The notes: generated by a model from the sequence alone, not told the origin. A stretch of 51,000 nt of DNA from Cryptomeria japonica (GCF_030272615.1 NC_081405.1:474939508-474990507); one strand, 5' to 3'. Counted from the stretch's first letter, positions 33,872-45,275 are shown. Numbers and translations are program-made.

Positions 33872-36800
33872 TTGTGCTTTCATGGAATGTAAGGGGCTTG
33901 AACAACGACCCTAGATAAAAATTTGTTCGGGAATTGATTAGGAATCATTCATCTGATGTCCTGTTCTTGCAAGAAACTAAACTCTCGGTGGAGAGTATGA
34001 TGGGGTTGGTGCTGAAGCTCTGGGGGTGAGGCGAGTGTCAGTGTATTGGGGTAGCTGGTTCCTCTGGAGGGGTGGCATGTCTTTGGAATCCTTCAAAGAT
34101 TCACCCTATCTGGTGGGTGGCTTCCAGATCTTCATTATTCGGGGTTGCCTCTAGTCTTTAGACCGGAGATCTTATCTTGTTCACTAATATCTATGCCCCC
34201 ACCGATTTTCAGGGCAAGCAAAACTTATGGTCTCATATTTCTTGTATGCAAAGGTTGGTCCCTTTTCATCCTTGGATTATGGTGGGAGACTTCAATGCTA
34301 TCATTGAGTTGAGTGAGAAAAAGGGGGGTGTCATGCGGTTGGATCTTTCTTCTTTTCTCTTTCAGGATAGTATATCTTCGCTGCATCTGGTTGACATTAA
34401 GCTTGGCAATGGTTTGTTCACTTGGAACAATAGGAGAGTGGGGGAGTATTGGATTGCTGAGATGCTGGATAGATTTTTGGTTTCCAGTTCTTAGGTTGGT
34501 GGGGGTGGTTTACAAGTTCTGAGATTTTTGACTGGAGAGGGTCTGACCACTGGCCTATCAAGCTGGTCTCTTCTTCTGTCCAGGTTGCTCGCTCTCCTTC
34601 CTTCAAATTCCAACTTATGTGGCTTCGGGATCCAGCTTTGTAGGCTCTTGTTGAGCAGTGGTGGAGGAAGGGGAGGCTAACCTTTGGCACTGCTATGTAT
34701 AGTTTTGCCAAGTAGCTGTAGTTTGTTAAGTTTCAGCTTAAACAGTTGAATAGGCAGGGTTTCGGGAACATTTTTCATGCTAAGAAAGCTGCACAAACAG
34801 TGTTAATTGGCATCACCAGTGAAATCAAAGAGTAGGGTTTGTCTGAAGCCTTTCTTAGGGAGGAGGACATGGCTCTCAAGGTTTTAGAGGAATGGGAACT
34901 CAGGGAAGAAATTTATTGGAAATAGAGAGCTCATATTGATTGGATTCAAGTGGGTGATAAGAACACTGCTTTATTTTTCAACTCTATGAAAGTGAGAGGC
35001 CATGGAAACTCCATTTCTGCTCTGGTCAATGATAGAGGTGAGACATTATTATCCTTGCAGGAGATTTCTAGGGAGGCTCTACAGTATTTTCGATCCCTCT
35101 TCAGTGAGGATTCTCAAGGGGAATTGGTGGAGGAGAACCAGGTTCTCGCTTGCATTCCTCCTCTCGTTACTAGGGAGATGAATGAGAAACTTATGGGTCC
35201 TATTTTGTTGGAAGAACTTGAGAGGATTGTTTCTCACATGAGGAAAGGAAAAGCTCCTAGACCGGATGGGTTCCCGGTTGAATTCTTTCAAGAGTTTTGG
35301 AATATCATCAAATTGGACTTACTGGAAGTAGTCCAAGAGTCCCAGAGGAACAAATAGATGCTTCGGGCCTTGAATGCGACCTTCATTGCACTAATCCCTA
35401 AGTGTGATGGGGCTGACAGGTTAGGCCAATTCTGCCCTATATCTCTCTGCAATGTGATTTACAAGATCATTTCTAAGCCAATAGCAGAGAGGCTGAAGAA
35501 GTGTCTGGGGGCTGTTATCTCAGAGGAACATAGCGGGTTTGTGGAAGGGAATCAAATTTTGGATGGTGTGGTCATTGCTACAGAGACCATTCATTCAATG
35601 GCATCCTCCAAGGAAAAAGCTATGTTTATCAAGTTGGATATGGCTAAGGCTTACGATATAGTTCATTGGTTCTCCCTCCAAAAGATCCTCAAGGCTTTTG
35701 GCTTTGCTGAGGAATGGATCCAATGGGTTATGAGTTGTGTTTCGTCCACCTCTTTCTTAGTGCTAATCAATGGTGATCACACTGAGCTGTTTGAAGGGCT
35801 TGGACTCTTTGGCAAGGCAATTCTTATAAGCAGGCAATCTATCCTCCTCCAAATGGAGTCTAGTCAATTGGGACCTGGTGTGTAGCCCGAAGCAGTCAGG
35901 GGGGATTGGTTTAAGGTAGGCTATTTTGTTCAGGGAGGCTCTGGTGGCTAAATTGTACTGGAGGTGGTGTGTCGAGCAGGATCATGGTTGGGCTAAGCTT
36001 TTGGCCTACAAATATATGTAGAGGATCCCAGTACAAGAGGTTCCAAGATATTCGCTTGAGGGAAAAAGCTCAATGATTTGGTATACTCTTAAGAAGGGGG
36101 AATCTCTCATTAAGGAGGGACTATTTTGGATCTACAGGAGGGGGGAAGAGGTCCTTTTCTGGAATGACTCTTGGGATGGGTACCCCCCCCCCCCCCCTAC
36201 TTGTTCAGTTTCCTAAGCTTGGGAACCTTAGCTAGAGATTTTTGGAGTCAGGGTGGTCAAGGGTGAGGGACTTCAAGGTTGTTTACTAGTGTGGGCGGCT
36301 AGAGTTGGAGAGGTGGAAGGCTCCTAGTGAGTGGCCAGTTGTTGGGATGGAGGAAGAGTGTGCTGAGTTGCAAGGCATTCTGGCGAGTAGACACTATAGT
36401 GCCCTCAAGGATAGGGATGGAACTTCCTGGTCTCTGAATCCTAAGGGCATCTTTACTGTAGCTAGTGTTTACCAGGAACTTTTAAACCAAAGATTGGAGG
36501 GAAGAGAGGTGCACTGGTGGAAACAGGTTTGGAATAGTTTTTCTTGGCCGAAGTGCAACTGCTTCGCTTGGACTCTGGCCTTGAATAGATGCCTAACTTG
36601 GGATAATATTCGCAAGCGGGGATTCTTGGGGCCTTCTATTTGTGCTTTGTGTGGTAATGGGGAGGAATACTCCTCACATCTGTTCTTCAGATGCCCTTTC
36701 TCTATGCTTATCTGGCACTACTGGTGGGGTGTGTGGAATAGTCTGTGTGTTCACATTGATTCTTTGGTGGAATTTTGGAGTAGTTTGGGCAGACCTCCTA

Positions 36801-37597
36801 TCTTGTCCTCCTTCCTCCAGATGGTTTGGTATATTGGGCCCATCTTCATACTCTGGCAGATTTGGCTTGAGAGGAACAAAAGGATCTTTTGTGAGGCCAG
36901 ACTGTTAGTGCAGCAAGTATGGAATAGAACCATGGTTATGATTCCGGTGGAAGCTAAATGTGAGGTGAATTTTCCTTTGCATAGAGATGAGGTGGATATT
37001 GTGAGTAGGTTGGGCTAGCATGAGTTGTCTCCTACCTCCGCTTGTGTCGGAAGAGGTAGATGTGCTATGAAGAAGGTCCAAAGGGTGGGAAAGTGGAGAC
37101 CCCCTCAGCATGAGATTATCAAGATTAACATCGATTGCTCCTCCAGGGGTAACCCAGGCCCTGCAGGGGTTGGTGGGGTAGGTAGGAACTGTATGGTAGA
37201 GGCGGTGTTCTTCTTTTCGGTTCATAAAGGGAGGCAATCTAATAATTATATGGAGGGACTTGCTATTCTCTATGCCCTGGAGCAGGCTTGGGAGTTGGGT
37301 CGTAGGAAGGTTATTTGTAAATTAGATTCACAAATTATTGTTAATTTGTTGTCTGAGTAGAAAGTGAGTGGGATTCATTGGCAGCTGACAAGGATTGTTC
37401 ATCAGATTCTTCAGATTAGTTCTTTAATGGAGCAGGTGTCTTTCATCCACATTCCTCGTGAATGGAATAGAGCAGCTGATTGTTTGGCTAAGTGGGCTTC
37501 AAAACATGATAGTGATTGGAAGATTGAAGGTTGGGAGCATCTCTCTCTGGATTACCTGTCAAGTCTTGTGGAAGATTCTTGCCGAGGACATGGATAG
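33868..37597 (+). pseudogene. LINE-C ORF2: endonuclease, truncated RT, zf-RVT and RNase H
   Basis: Opens MIVLSWNVRGLNNDPR. Endonuclease: DVLFLQETK, MVGDFNAII and FTWNNRR. Linker and RT start: IQVGDKNTALFFN, RKGKAPRPDGFPVEFF, PISLCNVIYKIISK, KLDMAKAYDIVHW and FLVLINGD (about 35775). The [10 protein letters not shown] and FxDD blocks that should follow are absent; sequence passes within some 60 bases into the post-RT region (SGGIGLR near 35900). zf-RVT: KCNCFAWTLALNRCLTWDNI and CALCG at 36540-36660. RNase H: NIDCSSRGNPGPAG, YMEGLAILYALE and CKLDSQ retain D, E and D. A run of 15 C at 36183-36197 and many stops also disable it. Confidence 0.92.
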
Positions 37598-37724
37598 TTA
37601 TGATGTTGGTTAATCTTGGTTTGGGCCTAGGGCTCTTTTTTTTGGGCCTTGGGGCTCTGGTCCTCCTTGTAATTTTTGTGTCTGATCTTCAATAAAGTTT
37701 TTACCCCTTTTATTAAAAAAAAAT

Positions 37725-37745
37725 AATTGGAGAATTAATCAGAAT
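37725..37745. repeat. LINE-C target-site duplication, right copy
   Basis: Follows the A-rich tail directly and matches 32047-32067 with two differences. The Gypsy-B LTR continues from here to 37956. Confidence 0.88.
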
Positions 37746-37956
37746 TAATTAAATAATAAATATTTAATTAACATTAGAAAATGGTTAAAATGATTAAATG
37801 ATGAAAGAATAAGAAATAGAATGATTAGTAAGATTATGAGGAAATATAAAATTAGAAGAATAAGATTAATTAACTTAATTAAATAATTAAAGAATTATTT
37901 AATCAATTAGAGGAATAATTAGTACATGATCAATGAGACATTTTTAGGTGTCTACA

Positions 37957-38651
37957 TAGATATTTAAAAGGCACAATAGATTATGGCTTATGGTATCCTT
38001 ATAAAAATGATTTTTATTTAGAAGTATTTACTGATGCTGATTGGGCAGGCAATGTTGATGACCAAAAAGAACTACTGATGGAGCTTTTCTTTTTGGAGGT
38101 AGATTGGTTGCTTGGACAAGTAAGAAGCAAACTTAATAATTGAAAATAGAATTTATTTAAATAATAAAGATTATTTAAATTGGGGAATTAATCAGAATTA
38201 ATTAAATAATAAATATTTAATTAATATCTGTGTAGACACCTAAAAATGTCTCATTGATCATGTACTAATTATTCCTCTAATTGATTAAATAATTCTTTAA
38301 TTCTTTAATTAAGTTAATTAATCTTATTCTTCTAATTTCATATTTCCTCATAATCTTACTAATTATTCTATGTGTTTAGTTCTTGCATTATAGATTACAC
38401 CTTATGATTAAATAATTGATCATGTGTTTAATAATTATGGCTTATAAGGATACCATAAGCCATAATCTATTGTGCCTTTCAAATATCTGTGTAGACACCT
38501 AAAGAATGTCTCATTGATCATGTACTAATTATTCCTCTAATTGATTAAATAATTCTTTAATTCTTTAATTAAGTTAATTAATCTTATTTGGTACTCTCTC
38601 CCTTAGAAAGTGATATTTCAATTCAATGTGTTTAGTTCTTGCATGTAATAC
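37957..38651. other. Scrambled block of copia and Gypsy-B pieces
   Basis: Pieces in order: 37957-38135 is a direct copy of the copia RNase H at 46780-46958. 38139-38226 is a direct LTR fragment. 38226-38368 is an inverted copy of the LTR end plus CAGAT (about 46784 back to 46640). 38366-38387 is inverted copia (47152-47131). 38436-38489 is inverted RNase H start, and 38490-38588 an inverted LTR end again. 38590-38651 is inverted copia (47183-47123). The 44 bases at 38388-38431 are only partly explained. Everything derives from the right boundary of Gypsy-B and the first 400 bases of copia beyond it. It sits where the polypurine tract should touch the LTR. Confidence 0.87.
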
Positions 38652-38672
38652 ATTTGCCCCTCTTTGAGACAA
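38652..38672 (-). promoter_or_regulatory. Gypsy-B polypurine tract, displaced from its LTR
   Basis: On the minus strand CAAAGAGGGGCAAATG matches the Gypsy-A tract at 2074-2096. It lies 695 bases from the LTR it should abut because of the scrambled block. Confidence 0.75.
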
Positions 38673-41100
38673 CATTGTTTCAAAGAAAACAATTTTTTTT
38701 CTGCCCCAGTGATACTTAGGGTGTAATGCCCCCTCGAGAGATTGTTTGTGTATTAAAGGTATGAATGATCTCTCGAAAAAAGAAGAATGTGAGATGAAAG
38801 ATAGAAGAATGGTTAGTTGATTAGAGATAGATGATGTGAAGATGATATTGAGATAGAATATGAGAGAATGAACCTTAGAATGAAATAGAATGAAAGATGA
38901 GAATATGATTTAGAAAGAGATGATGAGAAAAGAATCAACAAACTAGCAATAAGCAAATGAGATGAAGTGAGAATGATTGATTCACAAACTTGTGTCATTA
39001 TTTATTGCACAATATATATTCATCACTGAGCCTTATTATTGAACGATGAAGCTTAGCACATCAGGGTATAAGGAACCAAGATGTAAAGATATCTCATTGA
39101 AGAAACAAACACATAGCAGACAAGGAGTGAACCACTCCATTCTGGAAAATATACTAGGGGTCGAGGTATGTGTGACATTCAATAGCTAAATGCTCCTATC
39201 ACAGACACCCACTAGAGCAATTTCCCTATAAATTCATCAGTTCACACAACAAACAACAAACAAAGAAAAAGATAATGCCCATCATGGCTCCTCTAGTCAT
39301 TTGTAGACATCCTTGAGTAGCATACGAACATTATCTTTCACCAAATTATAAAAGATAAAGATTGACCCGAACAAAATTCAGCAGCTATACTGACCTTGTG
39401 CCTTCGTTCTCAGTTGCTTGATGTGATGGTTGATAATGCCCGATCTCAGAAAGTTGTAGACCCCGTTTAAGACTGACCTGTCTGATTTTGAGTGTATCCT
39501 CTTCTGTTCAAGACAAGATAATGATCACTTGATATGGATATGATATGATTGATAAGATAGTTTGATCAAGTGATTGTAGATGTTTGATTGGGTAGTCATA
39601 TCCTTTGTTAACTTCATGTGAAGTGTTTGATGGATATCTGCTAGGGTATTTGATTCTTGCGAGACAATTTATTGCAAGTTTTTTGATTGTTTATTTCTTT
39701 CCCAAGAACTTTTTTCGATGTTTTTGGATTATGTGGATCGATATTTGAATGTTTTTAATTTTTTCAGGACATTTTCCAGATGCTTTTGGTATTTTCAAAG
39801 GATGTTATATGAATGTTTTTGGTATTTTCAATACTCTTTCCAATGTTTTTGGATTTTTAAGTTTTCACATATTTGAATGTTTTTGATTGATTTTTTTTTC
39901 CACTATTTTTGGATTTTTTCAAGACTTTTATGATTTTTAGAATTTTTTCAGTTATGCCCCCAGTGTGCAGACCTGTATGACATGATGATCTGCAAAATGC
40001 ATGCGAAGACAATGAATTTTTGACATGACCTATGTTAATGCAAGATGTATGATGAAGATGTCTTTCCTATTCGAACAAGGTTGACTGTTTTTGGCATTTT
40101 GTAATACACCAATTGAAAATGGAAGTACAAAACATTTAGTAGATAAGTAGTCAATCGATCCCTAAGATCCCTTGGAACATCTAAATCAACACACTTAGTA
40201 ACTAGGATTTATAAATGGAGACGTGGAAAACTTCCCCATTGGTTCTTGAAACTTTGATCTTCTTTTGCCCATGTGTGTGCAAATGAGTTAATTCCCTCTC
40301 TTGTATTCACTAAAGATCCTTAGCATCCTATATGACTAGCTGTGTGGATTATCCTAACTTCAAAAGCATCCTGAATAGAGCCTCGTTGCCAGCAAGATTT
40401 TAGAGCTCCGATGAGATTATAGATTGTAATTTCTCAAATATTTCTCCATTGCCAGCAGGCGTTCATAGCCTTGATGGAGTTACTTGCATGTTCCCATAGT
40501 CAAGCTTTTTGTTGTACTTTGTATGCATGATATTTCAGTTATATATCATTACTCTTTTGCCTTTGAGATGAATATTTGGCATAGCTCTTTTTCCTTTATT
40601 ATTTTCTTGCCTTGACTTGTAAGTAATGAAACCTACTTCGGTATGATAATTACAGCGGCAGTGAAGTAGAATTTTAGATTTTTCACTAGTCATATGATCA
40701 ACTAGGTTCTAGAATTAGAGATTTTCTTAATGTGTTTGAGATATAGCGATTGATAGATTTTGGGTTAACAAGTCTCAAATAGTGAAATCACTACCCAACC
40801 ATAAGTAAAGCATCATCATAGGGTAATGTTGAAAATGAATGACCTTAGAACCTCAAAGACTTCATGTCAGAATATCTAAGAAAGGAGATGACCCTTGTTT
40901 CTCTTAAATGCAAATGAATGACAAACTTGGATAGTTGTCTTGTTTTATTGGTGCTGCTATATGCAAATGCAGAAACTTATGTTATAAAAATTGTGATTAT
41001 GATGTGCTTGAAAAAGAATCTATATGTGATGCAGTACTTTGAATAAAATGATATGCAATGCGGAAAGTAAAACCTAAACTGACCCAACTCATAGGTATGA
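38673..41100. other. Gypsy-B non-coding region between polypurine tract and remnant ORF
   Basis: No ORF is supported. A segment at 39005-39330 weakly matches the equivalent Gypsy-A spacer. At 39710-39960 the word AATGTTTTTGGATTTTT and variants recur about eight times. No antisense PMD gene is visible here, unlike in Gypsy-A. Confidence 0.5.
39710..39960. repeat. Degenerate GAATGTTTTTGG array
   Basis: Copies of (GA)ATGTTTTTGG(A/T)TTTT at about 39717, 39757, 39785, 39820, 39841, 39868 and 39903, with irregular 20-45 base spacing. T-rich and non-coding. Confidence 0.5.
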
Positions 41101-42991
41101 TATTGTTTAAGGTGCATGCTGTTCATAGGATCAAGGAGTTTTGTGTAGGTAGGTCATTGGTCTTTGTTTGAAAAGTTGGATAAAGATGTCTGTTCCAATA
41201 GGATATAAGGACTCAGCTAAGTGTACACATTCAATATCTCTTATGTTTATTTCCTTAGTTTTTGGATTTTGTGGATCATCAGATGGAAATCCATCTCTGG
41301 AACCCATGAATTCAGCTATAGCATTATCATTTTCAAAGCAATCCACTTGTGGTAGATTCTCTTTCCCCCAGTCTTTCAAGTGTGGGTATATGAGGCAAAT
41401 AGATTCTAGTTATGAAGTTGTGACATGAGCGGGTGTTAAGCTTGTTTCTATTGATGCACTTGAAGAGGATGGTGAAACCAACCAGGTGTTGATCTCATTA
41501 GCTGGTGTTATGCTTGTTTTTGTCACTACATTAGCATTTGATGATGGCACACATATAATTGTTGACAAGTTGCTCTGTATAGTATGATCTGGATTGGTGA
41601 TTTCATTGATAAGGGGTTCACGAACAACTTGTGTAGAGGGATTGGGATCATTAGGAGAAATGGCAAATTCATTTGAGAGGGAACCTTGTGAGGAACATGG
41701 AGGATTATGACATGGAGATGAAGGGATGGAGGGATCTTGATAAATATTTGGAGAAATAATGGGATCTTGTTTAGGACATGAAGGTAAAGGTATGCTTTGA
41801 TCTTGTCTTGGAAAGGGATTATTATAAAGGATGGAAGGGATGTTCTGATCTTGTTTAGGAGGTGGATGTTGGATGGGACTTGAAAGGACACTTTGTTCTT
41901 GAGATGGAAGGGTATCATTATGAATGGAATATAAAAGAGCGAGGGGATCATTATAAGATTCTTGGTTAGTGGTATCTTGATAAAAAATTGGGTAGGATGG
42001 AAGTGGTTGTTTTTTATCTTTATTTGTTTCAGGACTCATTTCTTTTGATTTTGGATCATCCTCTTGACATGAGGAAGGACTTTGGATATGCATGGGAGAT
42101 TGTTGGAATGTTTCAATATTTTGGCCTGATGAAGAAAGATTTTGAATGAGATCCTCTGAATCATGACTTGAATGAGATTGGATTTGTATGATGGATAGCC
42201 ATTGGGAGGCTGTGTTATTAGATAGAGATGGCATGGGTTGGTCTTGTGTAACTTCAAGGGATGATGAAATGGTGGATGGATATGGTTGATTTGGGATTTT
42301 ATTTTGGTTGAAAGGAGTATGATTTTGGGTGAAAGATGTTTGATTTTGGTTGAATGAATTTTGTTTTGGACTTTGGTTGAAAGGGGTTTGATTTTGGTTG
42401 AAAGAGGTTTGAATGTTGGGTTGGTGTGAATTTTGATTTGGACTTTGGTTGAATGGGGTTTGATTTTGGTTAAAAGGGGTTTGAATGTTGGGTTGGTGTG
42501 AATTTTGATTTGGACTTTGGTTGAAAGGGGTGTGATTTTGGTTGAACGAGGTTTGAATGTTGGGTTGGTGTAAGTTTTGATTTGGACTTTAGTTGAATGG
42601 GGTTTGATTTTTGGTTGAAAGAGGTACTTTGAATATTGGGTTGGTTTGATTGGTATGATTGATAGAGTGGGTTGAAAGAAAAAGAAGGTTTACATGACTC
42701 TAATGTTGGTTGAACTGAGGTAGGAATGATTTTATTGAAGAATGAAGGTTGGCATGTTTGAATGGTCTCACAAGAAGAAGAAGGTTGGCCTAATACTGAT
42801 TCCCTCGTGGTCATCACTTCTCTCATCATATTTTCTAACCAGACCCTATGGTTGTTAGGACTAGTCATATCTATCACTTGTTGTTGCAAATTCTTGATCT
42901 GTTAAGCTAAGGTTTCTATGGATGGTGATGTAATAGGAACCGAAGGGATGAATTCTCCACCTTCCCTATGAAATTTATAATGCCAATCCAT
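41100..42991 (-). pseudogene. Gypsy-B remnant ORF: Gln/Asn/Ser/Pro-rich protein with 24-residue repeats
   Basis: The frame opens MDWHYKFHREGGEFIPS at 42991, meets a stop after 28 codons and runs on to 42470. The first part has a helical QQQVIDMTSPNNHRVWLENM stretch, then a low-complexity region with tandem units built on SNPIQPKSKSK. A frameshift leads to 42234-41410, rich in Pro, Gln, Ser and Asp (repeated SIPSPxxQDP-like words). The last piece, 41379-41131, has NPKTKEINIRDIECVHLAES. Just past it, in another frame, DPMNSMHLKQYHT parallels the DPINNIHLCRFYT end of the Gypsy-A fused ORF. It is probably a gag-pol deletion derivative keeping N-terminal linker and extreme C-terminal codons. No catalytic motif is seen. 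Confidence 0.6.
42368..42650. repeat. 72 bp tandem repeat, about 3.8 copies
   Basis: GGACTTTGGTTGAA recurs at 42368, 42440, 42512 and 42584, exactly 72 bases apart (24 codons). Each unit carries TTTGATTTTGGTTGAA and GAATGTTGGGTTGGTG. It keeps the minus-strand frame open. Partial copies extend up to 42300. Confidence 0.92.
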
Positions 42992-43139
42992 GATGTTTTC
43001 TTTATTGGTTTGGACCTAGGATCACAACATGTAAGATGTTTTGAATGTGACAATGTTTGAGTTGAGGTTTAGTTTGATTGACCCTCTGATTATGTTTTGG
43101 ATGTTTGGGGTATGACTTTCTAGGATGATTATGCAAATG

Positions 43140-43400
43140 ACGACAGACTAAGATAGATGTATATGAGGTCTAGACAAGGACGTATATGAGGATGATAATG
43201 AGGACATAAATGAGGACTATAAAAGGTTTTATGCGCGGACTATGGACAATAATAAGGACATAAATGAAGACTACGCAAGGACTATGTGAGGACTAAGGAT
43301 GTATATGAGGATGATGATAAGGACGTAAATGAGGACTATGCAAGGGTTTATGCAAAGAATGACTATGGTCACAAGTGTATAAACTTTTGAGTTTTGACGT
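43140..43400. repeat. Imperfect direct repeat of about 115 bp
   Basis: GTATATGAGGATGATAATGAGGAC at about 43185 recurs as GTATATGAGGATGATGATAAGGAC at about 43299, each followed by TAAATGAGGACTAT and a TTTATGC word. A shorter third version lies between them (about 43250). Non-coding. Confidence 0.7.
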
Positions 43401-43479
43401 TTCAAAAAATGGACTTTGTTTTCAGTAGTTCCATGTGTAGGACAAGTTTTGTGTTTTGCCAAGTCTAAGAACAATTATT

Positions 43480-44340
43480 TGGAGGTAAATATAGTTGACT
43501 GAATTGGTTTTCAAACAATCTTAGAAAATTTAGAGATACATAGGATAGGGCATGAAATAGCCCAAATAACTAACTCAATACTGGTCTGATACAACGATAC
43601 ATAAAAAGACACAGAAGACAATCTTAGGCTAGAAAGTGGACACCATTCAATGAGGCCCTCACAGCAAAATACCAAAACAAGATAGATAGATAGAGAGTCT
43701 GGTAGCATTGGCTCCACTCCATGACACATACTTCTTGGGCATGCCAATTTCTCTTACCCCGAAGATCCAAAGATCTTATCACTGAGGGATTTATGTCTCA
43801 TAATGCAAGGTATATGAGGGGTATCTATGGGGTATGATCCACACTCTTAGAATCATTGAATGTAGGATTTTGGGCTACTAAGTTGGTTCTTATTGTAAAA
43901 TTTTGAGGGGTCCCAATCCAATGATGGATTCTTAGAGCAAGCCACTTAAGACTTTAGTTGAGCTTATCAGTGCAGGGAAGACCCCCACATACGTCAAATT
44001 CACTCAACACTCTAGCCGCCTGACCAGTATATTTATATAGCGGCTTGAAAAACCCACTCGAGAGTACGTTGGGAGAGATGATATCCCCAATGCATCCCAA
44101 TTCGAAGTACCTCTGTGGGGTGATGAAATCCCCAGTCAAAGATACCCCTCTCTATGTGAAATAAAATAAAATTGAGTGTCATTGTCACCTCCTTCCTTTC
44201 TCCCAAGACCCCGAAGGTGGGTGGAAAGTTAGTTAATGCAACACTAGGTCCACCCCAAACACGACAAAAGTTCTTCCCCTTCAGAAAATCAAATGTTATT
44301 TAATCTATGTGTAGCCTAATTCACGTTCATTTTAAAGCCC
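43480..44340. other. Gypsy-B leader, complex non-coding part
   Basis: No gene is supported. It contains a short GATA microsatellite at about 43681-43694 and otherwise unique-looking sequence of average composition, as expected for a long 5' leader. It does not visibly match the Gypsy-A leader at the word level. Confidence 0.45.
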
Positions 44341-44389
44341 AAATTGAGGTGTTGAATACGCATGTGCATGTCAATTTTAAACACCAAAC

Positions 44390-44560
44390 TGAAATGTGAA
44401 GGCATGCATGTCAATTTTAACCATTGTTGAAATTAAGCCCAACTTGAAGTGTTATACATGCATGTCAATTTTAACCATTGTTGATTTTAAGCCCAAATTT
44501 AAGTGTTATGCATGCATGTCAATTTTAACCAATGTTGATTTTAAGCACAAAAAAATAAAG
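44390..44560. repeat. 54 bp tandem repeat, about 3 copies
   Basis: GCATGTCAATTTTAACCATTG followed by TTGATTTTAAGCCCAAATT and GAAGTGTTAT recurs with a 54 base (18 codon) period, for example CATGCATGTCAATTTT at about 44403, 44457 and 44511. A diverged further copy is at about 44360. It lies in the Gypsy-B leader. Confidence 0.88.
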
Positions 44561-44702
44561 TGTGAGAGCATGAGTGCAATTAATCTTATACTAATCCGAT
44601 CCTTTCTGTAAATTCACCACAGGATGCAAGTAGATGATTAGTAGTAAAATTAAATCAACAGATAATAGAGAACCCAAAATTAGAGGAAACAGATGCATGA
44701 TG

Positions 44703-44835
44703 ATACCTGCGCGATTGCGTGACCCTGAATAGGCGGTTGCGTAATTTTGTCAGATCGATTGCGTGATCCTGATAGAGCGAATGCATGATCCTAATAGGTT
44801 GATTGCATGATGATAACAAGGCGACTGTGTGACAC
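44703..44835. repeat. Degenerate 22 bp repeat array, proximal cluster
   Basis: Units such as GATTGCGTGACCCTGAATAGGC, GATTGCGTGATCCTGATAGAGC and GAATGCATGATCCTAATAGG lie end to end, about five diverged copies. Same motif as 45276-45420. Confidence 0.85.
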
Positions 44836-45275
44836 ACAAGTGGATAACACAAAAAATAAAATATTGAAGCTAATTTGATCAGAAACCTGCAAAACAGATT
44901 GTGAGGCTCTATCTAGATCTCTCATCATCCATTCAATGTTAACCAAATCATATTTCACCCGATATGAGAGAACTAAGTTGTTGTATCTGTCGATGGCTGG
45001 TTGGTCTTCCCAATCTTGTATCTGCTTTTCTGCTTTGAGAATTCTTTGATAGTGTCTGGCTTATCTTCTTTGTTCCTTTGTCCTTTTGGCACTTGAAATC
45101 ATGAATTGTACCTTATGTGCCATAAACTGTTATAACAAAAAAATGTAATAAAAATAATTTGTTTCCAGATTTACTCAATTTCATGCAAAATTACACAGAT
45201 CAGAGAACAGAAAGGAAATAAGAATAAAAATAACTGAACAACAATTTTCCTAATGAATGCATAATAATCTCAGAG

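Larger units (their letters stand above)
32068..37724 (+). mobile_element. LINE-C: near full-length L1-type LINE
   Basis: 5.66 kb with a GC-rich 5' untranslated region (32068-32443), ORF1, ORF2, a short 3' untranslated region with AATAAAG at about 37691, and an A-rich tail ending at 37724. Its composition is much richer in G and C than the surrounding LTR. It is complete at the 5' end, as judged by long untranslated sequence directly against the target duplication, but ORF2 has lost the RT core. Confidence 0.93.
31049..37956 (-). repeat. Gypsy-B 3' LTR, split by LINE-C
   Basis: The LTR proper is about 1,238 bp: 31049-32067 plus 37746-37956. It aligns with 45543-46779, with roughly 10 differences in the first 165 bases. 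The distal half is made of TTAATTAAATAATAAA-type words. It reads through from the copia RNase H with the CAGAT duplication at its left. Confidence 0.92.

Noticed and set aside
38388-38431. Separate insertion within the scrambled block
   Set aside because: Part of it (TTAAATAATTGATCATG) resembles LTR words, so it is more likely another rearranged piece than a new element.
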